From Chryseobacterium taichungense (GTDB lineage Bacteria; Bacteroidota; Bacteroidia; Flavobacteriales; Weeksellaceae), in NCBI RefSeq assembly GCF_900109935.1, contig NZ_FOBV01000004.1, forward strand, positions 186,001 to 250,000: DNA of 64,000 nt, in the 5' to 3' direction. This document shows, one piece after another, positions 9,601 to 18,049 of the stretch (the stretch's first letter is position 1; the number at the start of each line of letters is the position of its first letter). The notes under the pieces were generated by a model. It was not told the DNA's origin, searched no databases, and saw only the letters and a program-made list of their open reading frames with translations. Made by a program: the position numbers and the translations under genes.

Positions 9601-9630
9601 AAAAAAGGAATCAGATCGATTCCTTTTTTT
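9601..9630. terminator. Bidirectional terminator between convergent genes
   Basis: The stem GGAATC (9607-9612) / GATTCC (9618-9623) has a 5-nt loop and is flanked by an A-run on the left and a T-run on the right, so the stem can extend through the A/T tracts. It serves the plus-strand gene ending at 9598 and overlaps the end of the minus-strand gene at 9611. Confidence 0.85.
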
Positions 9631-10108
9631 GTTCTTGCTCCCGTAACCATTCTTCATGTTTTTTTCTGAATAGCTTATCTTTATAATCCTGATTTCGCTG
9701 TGCTGCATCAATAGAATGGGAAGAATGAATGTCACTATCTTCCTCCGCAAAATCTGCAAGTTTTTCGTAATAGCAGTGGAGTTGATCAAGTTCCTTTTCC
9801 GTTAAATCTTCTATATCTACAATTCTGTTACTGGCCTTCTCGTTGGCTGCAATCAGTTCATTCAATTTTATCTGAATTGCTTTTGAATCTTTATTCTGAG
9901 CCTTCTGAATTAAGAATACCATCAGAAAGGTAATAATTGTCGTTCCGGTATTAATGACAAGCTGCCATGTTTCAGAATAATTGAAGATCGGCCCGGAAAT
10001 TCCCCAGGCAATAACGATAATAGTTGCTCCAATAAAAGCATACGAACTTCCCGTAAACTTTGTTGCCCAATTTGAAAATCTTTCAAATATACCTTGATCT
10101 TTAGACAT
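9611..10108 (-). CDS. Low-affinity iron permease family membrane protein
   Basis: A 165-residue protein with two membrane helices (about 24-42 and 52-67) after a short head (FERFSNWATKFTGSSYAFIG), then a long charged cytoplasmic tail. The pattern GSSYAFIGATIIVIAWGISGP and FLIQKAQNKDSKAIQIKLNELI is that of the bacterial 'low affinity iron permease' family (Fet4-related by name). A transport role is not well proven for these short bacterial members. It ends inside the shared terminator and begins just after a terminator-like hairpin at 10138-10164. No clear promoter was found directly upstream. Confidence 0.85.
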   Translation of the reverse strand: MSKDQGIFERFSNWATKFTGSSYAFIGATIIVIAWGISGPIFNYSETWQLVINTGTTIITFLMVFLIQKAQNKDSKAIQIKLNELIAANEKASNRIVDIEDLTEKELDQLHCYYEKLADFAEEDSDIHSSHSIDAAQRNQDYKDKLFRKKHEEWLREQEQKKESI

Positions 10109-10137
10109 AATATTAATTTTTCAATGAACAGGCAGCA

Positions 10138-10164
10138 AAAACTCCGCCGAAACAGCAGAGTTTT
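10138..10164 (-). terminator. Terminator behind the GLPGLI gene
   Basis: On the minus strand, arm AAAACTCTGC (10155-10164) pairs with GCGGAGTTTT (10138-10147), with one wobble pair and a 7-nt loop; one more U follows. It lies between the GLPGLI gene and the iron-permease-family gene and should separate their transcripts. Confidence 0.65.
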
Positions 10165-10190
10165 AAGGTTAAATAATAGTTTGAATGATT

Positions 10191-11015
10191 TTAATATTTT
10201 ATCGCTTTATCAATTTCTATAGGATTATTATTTTTCTTAATATTTTCCTGCATCATTTCTGAGAGTTCTTTGAGCTGTTCAGGTCGCTTCACCTCAATTC
10301 CCATAACCATAAAATGTGCATCAGGATTGGTATTATTTCTATAATGCTCTTTAAACGTATGAAGCGGATCGTTATAATAATCAAGCATCAGTTTTCTAAG
10401 TCTGGATTCGGGAATTTTAACGGGTTTCTGACCTCCAAAGTTCTCAAGAATTCCAAGTGTTTCGTATGTTTTAGGGATTTTATAACTTTTTACCAAAGAA
10501 AACTTAAAATTATCTTTATCATCATAAATTTCAAATATCATTCCCGGTAAACCTTGGAATTTATACGGTCCTTCGCTTAGATTGATGTCTTTCGTAAACC
10601 AGGCAGTCCAATTTCTGCCTCCGTATTTTGTAGTGGCTTTCTGAACTTTGTACCCACCGATGGTTCTTGTCTCGTTATCGAGCTTCCAATTCATTTTGTC
10701 ATTTGTTTCTACAATGAACATATTCTGAACCATAATATAATTGGAATTAACCGTAGAATTTTTCTTCCTTGTAAGCGCAGGGGTGTCATCCCATATCACA
10801 TTATTCTCACCTCTCGTTTTGTTGATTGAATCGGTGACTACAAAATCATAATTGTAAAATTTTACCTGATCCGGATTTACATCAAGGACCATACTTACTT
10901 TTCTTTTTTCCGGAGAAGCAGAATCCATCTTGAAATGATATTCATAAATAAAGCGATGGGTTTGTGCATTAAATGATAAGCTTAACAATATCATTACAAG
11001 TAGAAATTTTCTCAT
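10191..11015 (-). CDS. GLPGLI family protein
   Basis: A 274-residue exported protein of the GLPGLI family (TIGR01200 type), found almost only in Bacteroidota and of unknown function. It carries the naming motif as GLPGMI at residues 155-160, preceded by the typical TRTIGGYKVQKATTKYGGRN and TAWFTKDI segments. A signal peptide (MRKFLLVMILLSLSFNAQ) supports the ATG at 11013-11015. The frame is open a further 22 codons upstream, but the promoter lies inside that part. The transcript leader would be only about 10 nt. Confidence 0.9.
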   Translation of the reverse strand: MRKFLLVMILLSLSFNAQTHRFIYEYHFKMDSASPEKRKVSMVLDVNPDQVKFYNYDFVVTDSINKTRGENNVIWDDTPALTRKKNSTVNSNYIMVQNMFIVETNDKMNWKLDNETRTIGGYKVQKATTKYGGRNWTAWFTKDINLSEGPYKFQGLPGMIFEIYDDKDNFKFSLVKSYKIPKTYETLGILENFGGQKPVKIPESRLRKLMLDYYNDPLHTFKEHYRNNTNPDAHFMVMGIEVKRPEQLKELSEMMQENIKKNNNPIEIDKAIKY

Positions 11016-11029
11016 AGTAATATTTTTCA

Positions 11030-11059
11030 CAAATATACATATAAAATAGAACCTTGCAA
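11030..11059 (-). promoter_or_regulatory. Promoter of the GLPGLI gene
   Basis: The -33 TTG (11057-11059), 19 nt, and the -7 TATATTTG (11030-11037) read on the minus strand and match the Bacteroidota consensus. The start codon at 11015 lies about 10 nt after the expected transcription start, which fixes the choice of start. Confidence 0.8.
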
Positions 11060-11091
11060 TACATAATACTAATTTTAACATTTTATTAAAT

Positions 11092-11123
11092 AAAAAAATC
11101 CCTCTTCTTTCGAAAAGGGATTT
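11092..11123 (-). terminator. Terminator of the rpsL-rpsG-fusA-rpsJ operon
   Basis: On the minus strand AAATCCCT (11116-11123) pairs with AGGGATTT (11096-11103), followed by a run of U. It lies about 55 nt behind rpsJ and shows that the str transcript ends before the GLPGLI gene instead of continuing to rplC. Confidence 0.85.
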
Positions 11124-11176
11124 ATTATCATAGCAAAGTTGATTTGCAATAAAGACTTTTGGTCTTCAGGCAATTA

Positions 11177-11482
11177 TCACACTTTAATTTCTACGTCTAC
11201 ACCAGAAGGAAGTTCTAATTTCATTAGAGCATCAACCGTTTTAGAAGAAGAAGAGTAGATATCCATCAATCTCTTGTGAGCAGAAAGTTGGAATTGTTCT
11301 CTTGCTTTCTTGTTTACGTGTGGAGATCTCAACACAGTGAAGATTCTCTTATTTGTTGGCAATGGAATCGGGCCGTTTACAACAGCACCGGTAGCCTTTA
11401 CCGTTTTTACGATTTTCTCAGCAGATTTATCTACCAAATTGTAATCGTAAGACTTAAGTTTTATTCTGATTCTTTGTGACAT
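11177..11482 (-). CDS. rpsJ: 30S ribosomal protein S10
   Basis: S10 (NusE), 101 residues, with [20 protein letters not shown], the [20 protein letters not shown] loop and the [16 protein letters not shown] end. It is part of the 30S head and also a partner of NusB/NusG in antitermination. It is the last gene of the str operon, 16 nt behind fusA, and is followed by a terminator, so it is transcriptionally separated from rplC, its usual next neighbour. Confidence 0.98.
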   Translation of the reverse strand: MSQRIRIKLKSYDYNLVDKSAEKIVKTVKATGAVVNGPIPLPTNKRIFTVLRSPHVNKKAREQFQLSAHKRLMDIYSSSSKTVDALMKLELPSGVDVEIKV

Positions 11483-11498
11483 TTTAATCTAATTTAAA

Positions 11499-13616
11499 TT
11501 AACCTTTTGCTTTTGCGATTACATCTTCAGCAATGTTCTGCGGAGCAGCTTCATATCTTTCGAATTCCATCGAAGATGTTGCTCTACCAGAAGATAATGT
11601 TCTCAATGAAGTAACATAACCGAACATTTCAGATAGTGGAACGAAAGCTTTGATAACTTTAGCGTTGTTTCTATCGTCCATACCGTTTACAGTACCTCTT
11701 CTTCTGTTAAGGTCACCTACGATATCACCCATATATTCTTCAGGAGTTACTACTTCAAGCTTCATGATTGGTTCCATGATAACCGCTTTAGCAGCTCTAC
11801 CCGCTTCTTTGAATCCCATCTTAGCAGCTAATTCGAAAGATAACTGATCGGAGTCAACCGCGTGGAAAGATCCGTCTTTAAGGACAATTTTCATCGCTTC
11901 AACTTCGAAACCAGCCAAAGGACCGTTCTTCATTGATTCTTTGAATCCTTTTTCAACAGCAGGAATAAATTCTCTAGGAATGTTACCCCCTTTGATTTCG
12001 TTGATAAATTCAAGCCCCGTTTTACCCTCATCTGCTGGACCGATTTCAAATACGATATCTGCGAACTTACCTCTACCTCCAGATTGCTTTTTGTAAACCT
12101 CTCTGTGGTTAGCTTTTTGTGTAAGAGCTTCTTTGTATTCTACTTGCGGTTGACCTTGATTAACTTCAACTTTAAACTCTCTTCTCATACGGTCTACGAT
12201 GATATCTAAGTGAAGCTCACCCATACCTGAGATAATTGTTTGTCCTGAAGCCTCGTCAGTCTTAACCTGGAATGTCGGATCTTCTTCAGCTAATTTAGCT
12301 AGAGCGTTACCCATTTTATCCTGGTCAGCCTTAGTTTTAGGTTCAACAGCGATACCGATTACCGGATCTGGGAAGATCATAGATTCAAGAACGATTGGGT
12401 TCTTTTCATCAGATAATGTATCTCCTGTTTTGATATCTTTAAATCCTACAGCTGCACCAATATCTCCAGCTTCGATAAACTCAACCGGGTTTTGCTTGTT
12501 AGCGTGCATCTGATAGATTCTTGAGATTCTTTCTTTGTTGTTTGAACGAGTATTCAATACATAAGAACCTGCATCAAGTCTTCCTGAATAAGCTCTGAAG
12601 AATGCTAATCTACCTACGAACGGGTCAGTAGCAATTTTGAAAGCTAATGCAGAGAAAGGCTCATCAACAGATGGTTTTCTTTCGATATCAGCATCAGTTC
12701 TAGGGTCTGTTCCTTTAATATTATCCTTATCAAGTGGAGAAGGAAGATATTTACAAACAGCGTCAAGCATGAACTGTACACCTTTGTTCTTGAAAGAAGA
12801 ACCACAAGTCATAGGAATGATAGAAAGGTCGATAGTCGCTTTTCTTAAAGCTTCGTTAATTTCGTCTTCCGAAATTGAATCCGGATCTTCGAAGAATTTC
12901 TCCATCAAAGTCTCATCGTAGTCAGCAACAGCTTCTACCAATTTCTCTCTATATTCAAGAACTTCATCTTTCATATCGTCAGGAATTGGAACTACCTCGA
13001 AAGTAGCACCTTGTCCTGCGTCATCCCAGATGATCGCTCTGTTTTTGATTAAATCAACAACTCCTTTGAAATCTTCTTCAGCACCGATTGGTAAAACGAT
13101 TGGAACTGCATTAGATCCTAACATTTCTTTAACTTGTTTTACAACGTTTAAGAAGTCAGCACCTTGTCTGTCCATTTTGTTTACGAATCCCATTCTAGCT
13201 ACTTTGTAGTTGTCAGCAAGTCTCCAGTTTGTTTCAGACTGAGGCTCTACTCCATCTACGGCAGAGAATAAGAATACAAGACCATCCAATACTCTCAAAG
13301 ATCTGTTTACTTCTACAGTGAAGTCAACGTGTCCCGGTGTATCGATGATGTTGAAGTGGTAAGGTTTTGTTTCAGGTAAAGTTTTCCCCTGGTCAGTTGG
13401 GAAGTTCCAAGAACAAGTTGTTGCAGCAGAAGTAATGGTGATACCTCTTTCTGCTTCCTGCTCCATCCAGTCCATTGTAGCGGCACCTTCGTGAACCTCA
13501 CCAATCTTGTGAGTTTTACCTGTATAGAATAAAATTCTTTCTGTAGTGGTCGTCTTACCGGCATCAATGTGAGCGGCAATACCAATATTTCTTGTATATT
13601 TAAGATCTCTTCCCAT
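11499..13616 (-). CDS. fusA: Elongation factor G
   Basis: A GTPase of 705 residues that drives ribosomal translocation and, with RRF, ribosome recycling. G1 AHIDAGKTT (15-23), G3 DTPGHVDF (92-99) and G4 NKMD (146-149) are intact. Domains II to V follow, with [20 protein letters not shown] in domain IV and the C-terminal ferredoxin-like fold containing [10 protein letters not shown]. The length is typical of the canonical EF-G of this phylum. The start [15 protein letters not shown] is normal. It lies 6 nt behind rpsG. Confidence 0.98.
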   Translation of the reverse strand: MGRDLKYTRNIGIAAHIDAGKTTTTERILFYTGKTHKIGEVHEGAATMDWMEQEAERGITITSAATTCSWNFPTDQGKTLPETKPYHFNIIDTPGHVDFTVEVNRSLRVLDGLVFLFSAVDGVEPQSETNWRLADNYKVARMGFVNKMDRQGADFLNVVKQVKEMLGSNAVPIVLPIGAEEDFKGVVDLIKNRAIIWDDAGQGATFEVVPIPDDMKDEVLEYREKLVEAVADYDETLMEKFFEDPDSISEDEINEALRKATIDLSIIPMTCGSSFKNKGVQFMLDAVCKYLPSPLDKDNIKGTDPRTDADIERKPSVDEPFSALAFKIATDPFVGRLAFFRAYSGRLDAGSYVLNTRSNNKERISRIYQMHANKQNPVEFIEAGDIGAAVGFKDIKTGDTLSDEKNPIVLESMIFPDPVIGIAVEPKTKADQDKMGNALAKLAEEDPTFQVKTDEASGQTIISGMGELHLDIIVDRMRREFKVEVNQGQPQVEYKEALTQKANHREVYKKQSGGRGKFADIVFEIGPADEGKTGLEFINEIKGGNIPREFIPAVEKGFKESMKNGPLAGFEVEAMKIVLKDGSFHAVDSDQLSFELAAKMGFKEAGRAAKAVIMEPIMKLEVVTPEEYMGDIVGDLNRRRGTVNGMDDRNNAKVIKAFVPLSEMFGYVTSLRTLSSGRATSSMEFERYEAAPQNIAEDVIAKAKG

Positions 13617-13622
13617 TTCAGA

Positions 13623-14099
13623 TTAGAATTTGAAGTGTGAGAAAGCTTTGTTAGCTTCCGCCATTTTGTGAGTATCGGTTTTCTTTTTGAAAGCAGCACC
13701 TTCTTCTCTTGAAGCAGCTACAACTTCGTTAGCTAATTTCAAAGCCATAGACTTATCATTTCTGGCTTTAGAATATTTGATTAACCATTTCATGGCCATA
13801 GAGATTTTTCTATCAGCTCTGATTGGCATCGGGATCTGGAAGTTAGCTCCACCTACTCTTCTGGAACGTACTTCTACGTGAGGCATAACGTTTGTTAATG
13901 CATCTTTCCAGATTTCAAGGGCTGTTTTCTCAGTATCACCTTTTTTAGTTTCTACAATATCCAACGCATCATAGAAAATTTTGAATGCGATTGACTTTTT
14001 ACCATCAAGCATCAAATTATTTACGAATCTAGTTACCAACTGATCATTAAATTTCGGATCTGGTAACAACGGTCTTTTTTTCGCTTTTGTCTTTCTCAT
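13623..14099 (-). CDS. rpsG: 30S ribosomal protein S7
   Basis: S7, 158 residues, starting [19 protein letters not shown] and containing the [13 protein letters not shown] and [18 protein letters not shown] segments. It is a primary 16S rRNA binder in the 30S head and lies near the E site. Position between rpsL (23 nt) and fusA is standard. Confidence 0.98.
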   Translation of the reverse strand: MRKTKAKKRPLLPDPKFNDQLVTRFVNNLMLDGKKSIAFKIFYDALDIVETKKGDTEKTALEIWKDALTNVMPHVEVRSRRVGGANFQIPMPIRADRKISMAMKWLIKYSKARNDKSMALKLANEVVAASREEGAAFKKKTDTHKMAEANKAFSHFKF

Positions 14100-14122
14100 T
14101 GTTTCTGTACCTTATTTAATGA

Positions 14123-14536
14123 TTATTTTTTCTTTCCTTTTGTTGGTGCAGCTGGTGCCTGACCTGGTTTAGGTCTCTTAGCTCCATACTTCGATCTTCT
14201 CTGTGTTCTTCCATTTACACCTGCAGTGTCTAATGCACCTCTTACGATGTGGTAACGTACTCCCGGTAGGTCTTTCACCCTTCCGCCTCTTACCAATACT
14301 ATCGAGTGCTCTTGAAGATTATGTCCTTCGCCCGGGATGTAGGCGTTAACTTCTTTACCGTTAGAAAGTCTTACCCTTGCAACTTTTCTAAGTGCAGAGT
14401 TAGGCTTCTTCGGTGTAGTAGTATATACTCTCGTACATACACCACGTCTTTGTGGACAAGAATCAAGGGCAGCCGATTTGCTCTTCTTGGCAAGCGTGGC
14501 TCTTCCTTTTCTTACTAATTGTTGAATAGTAGGCAT
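14123..14536 (-). CDS. rpsL: 30S ribosomal protein S12
   Basis: S12, 137 residues. The decoding-centre loops are [12 protein letters not shown] (40-51) and [12 protein letters not shown] (85-96). The lysines where streptomycin-resistance changes arise (about Lys43/44 and Lys88) are unchanged, as is Asp89, the residue that RimO thiomethylates in some bacteria. The last 18 residues form a Pro/Ala/Lys-rich tail. This is the first gene of the str operon, with a strong promoter 25 nt upstream. Confidence 0.98.
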   Translation of the reverse strand: MPTIQQLVRKGRATLAKKSKSAALDSCPQRRGVCTRVYTTTPKKPNSALRKVARVRLSNGKEVNAYIPGEGHNLQEHSIVLVRGGRVKDLPGVRYHIVRGALDTAGVNGRTQRRSKYGAKRPKPGQAPAAPTKGKKK

Positions 14537-14560
14537 TTAATTGCTTTTTATTTTAGGGTG

Positions 14561-14591
14561 CAAAAATATAAATAATTTTTTAATTAGCAAA
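14561..14591 (-). promoter_or_regulatory. Promoter of the rpsL operon
   Basis: TTTG (14588-14591), 19 nt, TATTTTTG (14561-14568) on the minus strand. The spacing is the same as in the rplC promoter. The predicted leader to the rpsL start is under 20 nt. Confidence 0.85.
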
Positions 14592-14840
14592 CACCTGCAT
14601 GAAAATAAAAATCAACACTTTAACTCCTTAAAAAAGAAATTTTATTACAACATCAGGATTTCAGCGCAAAACCGGCAAATAGGCGGAGATAATAATTACT
14701 TCTGGTTTAATTAAATTATTGTTAATTATTAATATTTATTCTGACCAGCAATCATAAAGACTAATTTCTTAATGAATTATAAAAATTTTAAAGATAAGCA
14801 TCATCAATCAGCACTTTTAGAATTCGGCATAATATTTTCT

Positions 14841-14848
14841 TAAATTTG
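14841..14848 (+). promoter_or_regulatory. -7 element upstream of dps
   Basis: A perfect TAAATTTG lies 27 nt before the preferred dps start codon. The -33 region (TTTTAG near 14815-14820) is only a partial match. The element lies within the frame extension upstream of ATG 14876 and so supports the later start. Confidence 0.55.
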
Positions 14849-14875
14849 TTTCAAGAAAATAAACTACCTTATTAT

Positions 14876-15352
14876 ATGAAAAATTCGAACATCATCGGCC
14901 TTCAGGAAGCCGACTGCCAGCAGATCGCAGAAAAATTAAATATCCTTTTGGCAAATTATTCCGTATTTTATCAGAATACAAGAGGCTCTCACTGGAACAT
15001 TAAAGGAGATCAGTTCTTTACACTTCACCCGAAGTTTGAAGAGTTATACAACAATCTTGTGCTAAAAATCGACGAAATTGCCGAGAGAATATTAACGTTG
15101 GGCGCTACCCCTGCACATAATTATTCTGATTATCTTAAAGTAGCTACCATCAAAGAAAGCCAGGAAGTGAGTGACGGAACTAAAAGTGTGGAAATTATTT
15201 TAAATTCTTTTAAAGTTGTGATTGACCTTCAGAGAGAACTTTTAGACATTACAGAAAAAGCAGGAGATGAAGGAACCAATTCCCAGATGAGCGATTACAT
15301 CACTGAACAGGAAAAAGAAGTATGGATGTATAATTCATATCTTGGAAAGTAA
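14876..15352 (+). CDS. dps: Dps family ferritin-like DNA-protection protein
   Basis: A 158-residue Dps protein, which forms a 12-subunit shell that oxidises and stores iron using hydrogen peroxide and so protects DNA. The inter-subunit ferroxidase residues are all present with the exact family spacing: His39, His51, Asp66 and Glu70 (segments TRGSHWNIKG and LKIDEIAERI). ATG 14876 is preferred over an upstream TTG at 14846 because the latter overlaps the -7 element. It is divergent from rpsL and closed by a terminator before pncB. Confidence 0.93.
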   Translation: MKNSNIIGLQEADCQQIAEKLNILLANYSVFYQNTRGSHWNIKGDQFFTLHPKFEELYNNLVLKIDEIAERILTLGATPAHNYSDYLKVATIKESQEVSDGTKSVEIILNSFKVVIDLQRELLDITEKAGDEGTNSQMSDYITEQEKEVWMYNSYLGK

Positions 15353-15372
15353 TAAATTTAACAGTAAAATAA

Positions 15373-15405
15373 AAAATCACCTTATATTTAGGTGATTTTA
15401 TTTTT
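15373..15405 (+). terminator. Terminator between dps and pncB
   Basis: AAAATCACC (15373-15381) pairs perfectly with GGTGATTTT (15391-15399) around a 9-nt loop and is followed by a T-rich tract. It closes the dps transcript. Confidence 0.85.
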
Positions 15406-15411
15406 ATTAAT

Positions 15412-15419
15412 TATATTTG
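15412..15419 (+). promoter_or_regulatory. -7 element upstream of pncB
   Basis: TATATTTG lies 18 nt before ATG 15438; no good -33 TTG was seen, because the dps terminator occupies that stretch. It rules out the TTG start at 15417 that the open frame would allow. Confidence 0.55.
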
Positions 15420-15437
15420 CGTATAAATTACACAATT

Positions 15438-16616
15438 ATGCATAATGTACGATTAACCTCCATTCTGGACAACGATTTCTATAAAATAACAATGCAGAAT
15501 GCTGTGGTAAAATTATTTCCCAGTTCTATAGTAAAATACGAATTCATCAACAGAGGAAAACATCAGTTTCCTGAGGGCTTTGATGCTGCTTTAAGAGAAG
15601 CTGTTAACAAAATGGCCGAACTTAAACTTACAAAAGAAGAGAAAAAATTCATGGCGAAAACTTGCCCGTACATCGATCTTCCCTATCTGGATTTTCTCGA
15701 GGGCTACCACTACGATCCGTCTGAAGTAAAAATTCATCAGGAAGGAAGTGAGCTTTCTGTTATTGTGGAAGGACTTTGGTACAGAACGATTCTCTGGGAA
15801 GTACCTTTGCTTGCCTTGATCAGTGAGCTTCATTATGAAATGAACCACATGGAAAGGGATCCTAATGAAGTCATCATGAAAAGAACTCTAGAAAAAGCCG
15901 CAACACTGGAAAAGCTCGGGGTTAATTTTGCTGAATTCGGAACCAGGAGAAGACATTCTCACAAAGTGCAGAACCTGGTCATGGAAGCTCTCACCCAGAA
16001 AAAAAATTCAACATTCATTGGAAGTTCAAACGTACATTTTGCAATGAAATATGGTGTAAAACCTATCGGAACCCATGCCCATGAATGGTTTATGTTTCAT
16101 GCTGCCGAATATGGCTTTAAAATGGCCAATGAATTGGCATTGGAACATTGGGTAGATGTCTACAGAGGCGACCTGGGAGTTGCGCTATCAGACACTTATA
16201 CTACGGACGTTTTCTTTCAGCAGTTTGATAAAAAATTCGCCAAACTATTTGACGGAGTGCGACATGACAGTGGCGACCCACTCGAATTTGCGGACAAAAC
16301 AATCGCTCATTACCAAAAACATGGCATTAATCCTTTATTCAAATATATCATATTCTCTGATGGATTAAATCTCGAAAAGGTAGAAGAAATTACCAACTAC
16401 TGCAAAGGAAAAATCGGAGTATCGTTCGGAATCGGAACGAACCTGACCAACGATGTTGGTTTGAAGCCGATGAATATTGTGATGAAATTAATTGGTGTGC
16501 AGGCACCTAACCACGAATGGATCCCTACCGTAAAACTTTCCGATGAACACGGGAAATATACAGGAGATCCTAAAATGATCGAATTAGCCAAAGAGTTTTT
16601 AAGAATTCGGAATTAA
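15438..16616 (+). CDS. pncB: Nicotinate phosphoribosyltransferase
   Basis: This 392-residue enzyme makes nicotinate mononucleotide from nicotinate, PRPP and ATP, the first step of the Preiss-Handler route to NAD. Family motifs are FAEFGTRRRHS, SSNVHFAMKYGVKPIGTHAH (containing the histidine that is phosphorylated in studied homologues), GVRHDSGDP and GVSFGIGTNLTND. The length is close to the 400 residues of the E. coli enzyme. A small membrane-protein gene follows after 11 nt and is probably co-transcribed. Confidence 0.95.
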   Translation: MHNVRLTSILDNDFYKITMQNAVVKLFPSSIVKYEFINRGKHQFPEGFDAALREAVNKMAELKLTKEEKKFMAKTCPYIDLPYLDFLEGYHYDPSEVKIHQEGSELSVIVEGLWYRTILWEVPLLALISELHYEMNHMERDPNEVIMKRTLEKAATLEKLGVNFAEFGTRRRHSHKVQNLVMEALTQKKNSTFIGSSNVHFAMKYGVKPIGTHAHEWFMFHAAEYGFKMANELALEHWVDVYRGDLGVALSDTYTTDVFFQQFDKKFAKLFDGVRHDSGDPLEFADKTIAHYQKHGINPLFKYIIFSDGLNLEKVEEITNYCKGKIGVSFGIGTNLTNDVGLKPMNIVMKLIGVQAPNHEWIPTVKLSDEHGKYTGDPKMIELAKEFLRIRN

Positions 16617-16627
16617 TAAATTTATAA

Positions 16628-17221
16628 GTGAGTTTTTATAGTAAATTTTCAGAAAAAGATCTGATTGAATCTTACAAGAATCAATTGGATTACCAAGGCA
16701 AAGCCAGCCAAGAGCTTTTAGATGAAATTTCAAAGAGAGGAAATATTAATGATTTCGAGCTGACCATAGAAAATCAGAAAAAACTCCAGAATGAACGGAA
16801 CAGACTTATACGAGAAATTCATCAACATTACATGAATAAATGTTCAAAACAAGAATGCCTTTCTTTAATAAGTTCAGATCTGTTATCGGAGAAAGATATG
16901 GAAGAACTTGTTCAAATTAAGTACGCACATATTCATCAAAACATTGAAAATTTAAAAGTTGATTCTATAACAATACTAAAAAGCTTTTATGCTGCTCTTA
17001 TTTCCTCTATAATCACTTTTGTTTTACTAACAATAGCTATTTATACAATGAAATTCTTAATAGCATTTCATTTTTTTCTCCTTATCCCTGTGTATATAAT
17101 AAATTATTGGATTATAAGAATGATTGTAAGGAAGACAAGAGAAAATATTGTAGTTTTTATAGCAACTTTTGTAGCCACCTTGTTGAATGTTTTTTATTTC
17201 CTCTTTTTTATCTCTAATTAA
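16628..17221 (+). CDS. Membrane protein of unknown function, GTG start
   Basis: A 197-residue protein with a charged, coiled N-terminal half (1-115, including EKDLIESYKNQLDYQGKASQ) and three hydrophobic helices in the C-terminal half (about 118-140, 141-162 and 172-196). The only suitable start is GTG at 16628. It lies 11 nt behind pncB and converges on the SGNH hydrolase gene with 7 nt between the stops. No family was recognised; a link to NAD metabolism is suggested only by position. Confidence 0.75.
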   Translation: MSFYSKFSEKDLIESYKNQLDYQGKASQELLDEISKRGNINDFELTIENQKKLQNERNRLIREIHQHYMNKCSKQECLSLISSDLLSEKDMEELVQIKYAHIHQNIENLKVDSITILKSFYAALISSIITFVLLTIAIYTMKFLIAFHFFLLIPVYIINYWIIRMIVRKTRENIVVFIATFVATLLNVFYFLFFISN

Positions 17222-17228
17222 AATTCAG

Positions 17229-17888
17229 TTAATTCTTACTCAGTTTTTTCATTAAGATTGCTTCCATTTTTTCATACCCTTTTGCCGTCGGATGAATTTC
17301 ATCTTCCGTGTAAATTTTGTCAAGCCCATTTCGAGAATCTTTCATTTCGGAATGATAATCCACATAAGGAATGATGTGCTTTTTTGCATACCCCTCAATC
17401 ATTTTATTGAGAGCAATCACCTTTTCCGCCGGATGCATATCTTTTCTCCAGCCAAAATCATAAGCAGGAAGAACGGAACATAAAACAACTTTAATACTAT
17501 TCACCTTTGCCAGCTCTGCCATTGAAACAATATTTCCAAAAACCTTATCCAGAGAAATAGATCCCTGATTTTCGGCAATATCATTCGTCCCGGCAAGAAT
17601 AATGACACGTTTTGGTTTTAAATTGATAACATCTTCCCTGAATCGTAACAGCATTTGAGAAGTCACCTGACCGCTAATTCCACGCCCCACAAAATTATTT
17701 TTAGTAAAGAATGAAGGATCCGTAGAAAACCAGCCTTCTGTAATAGAATCTCCCATGAATACAGTATTCGGAGCTATATTTTTAGATAAAACTTCCTGAT
17801 TTTGCTTTTCATATTTTGCATAATTGGCAAAATCCTGCGCTGATAAGACTGATGAAAAAATAAGGGTTGTAATAATTAACAATTTCAT
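17229..17888 (-). CDS. Secreted SGNH/GDSL hydrolase
   Basis: A 219-residue esterase-type hydrolase with a signal peptide (MKLLIITTLIFSSVLSAQ). The four SGNH blocks are complete: GDSIT (46-50, nucleophile Ser48), the Gly block GRGISGQ (68-74), GTND (100-103, Asn102) and the Asp196/His199 pair in DEIHP. Homologues are lipases, acyl-esterases or acetylhydrolases acting on phospholipids or glycans; the substrate cannot be read from sequence. It stands alone and has a -7 element TATATTTG at 17926-17933, 38 nt upstream. Confidence 0.9.
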   Translation of the reverse strand: MKLLIITTLIFSSVLSAQDFANYAKYEKQNQEVLSKNIAPNTVFMGDSITEGWFSTDPSFFTKNNFVGRGISGQVTSQMLLRFREDVINLKPKRVIILAGTNDIAENQGSISLDKVFGNIVSMAELAKVNSIKVVLCSVLPAYDFGWRKDMHPAEKVIALNKMIEGYAKKHIIPYVDYHSEMKDSRNGLDKIYTEDEIHPTAKGYEKMEAILMKKLSKN

Positions 17889-18037
17889 AAATGTATTTTA
17901 TATTTAAATTGATGAAACAACAAAACAAATATACGTTTTGAAACAATTAAAACCATTACTTAAAAGAATTTTAAAGAAAAATCATTAATAAAATAGAACT
18001 TACGGTTTCCCGTAAAAGAAATCAATTTTCCTTTTTG

Positions 18038-18045
18038 TAATTTTG
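18038..18045 (+). promoter_or_regulatory. -7 element directly before rmuC (possible leaderless transcript)
   Basis: TAATTTTG ends 4 nt before ATG 18050. With the normal distance from -7 to the start point, transcription would begin at or next to the start codon. The -33 region is weak. Confidence 0.5.
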
Positions 18046-18049
18046 AAAA

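Noticed and set aside
14123..14536. Streptomycin-resistance allele of rpsL
   Set aside because: The lysines at the two resistance sites are the wild-type residues.
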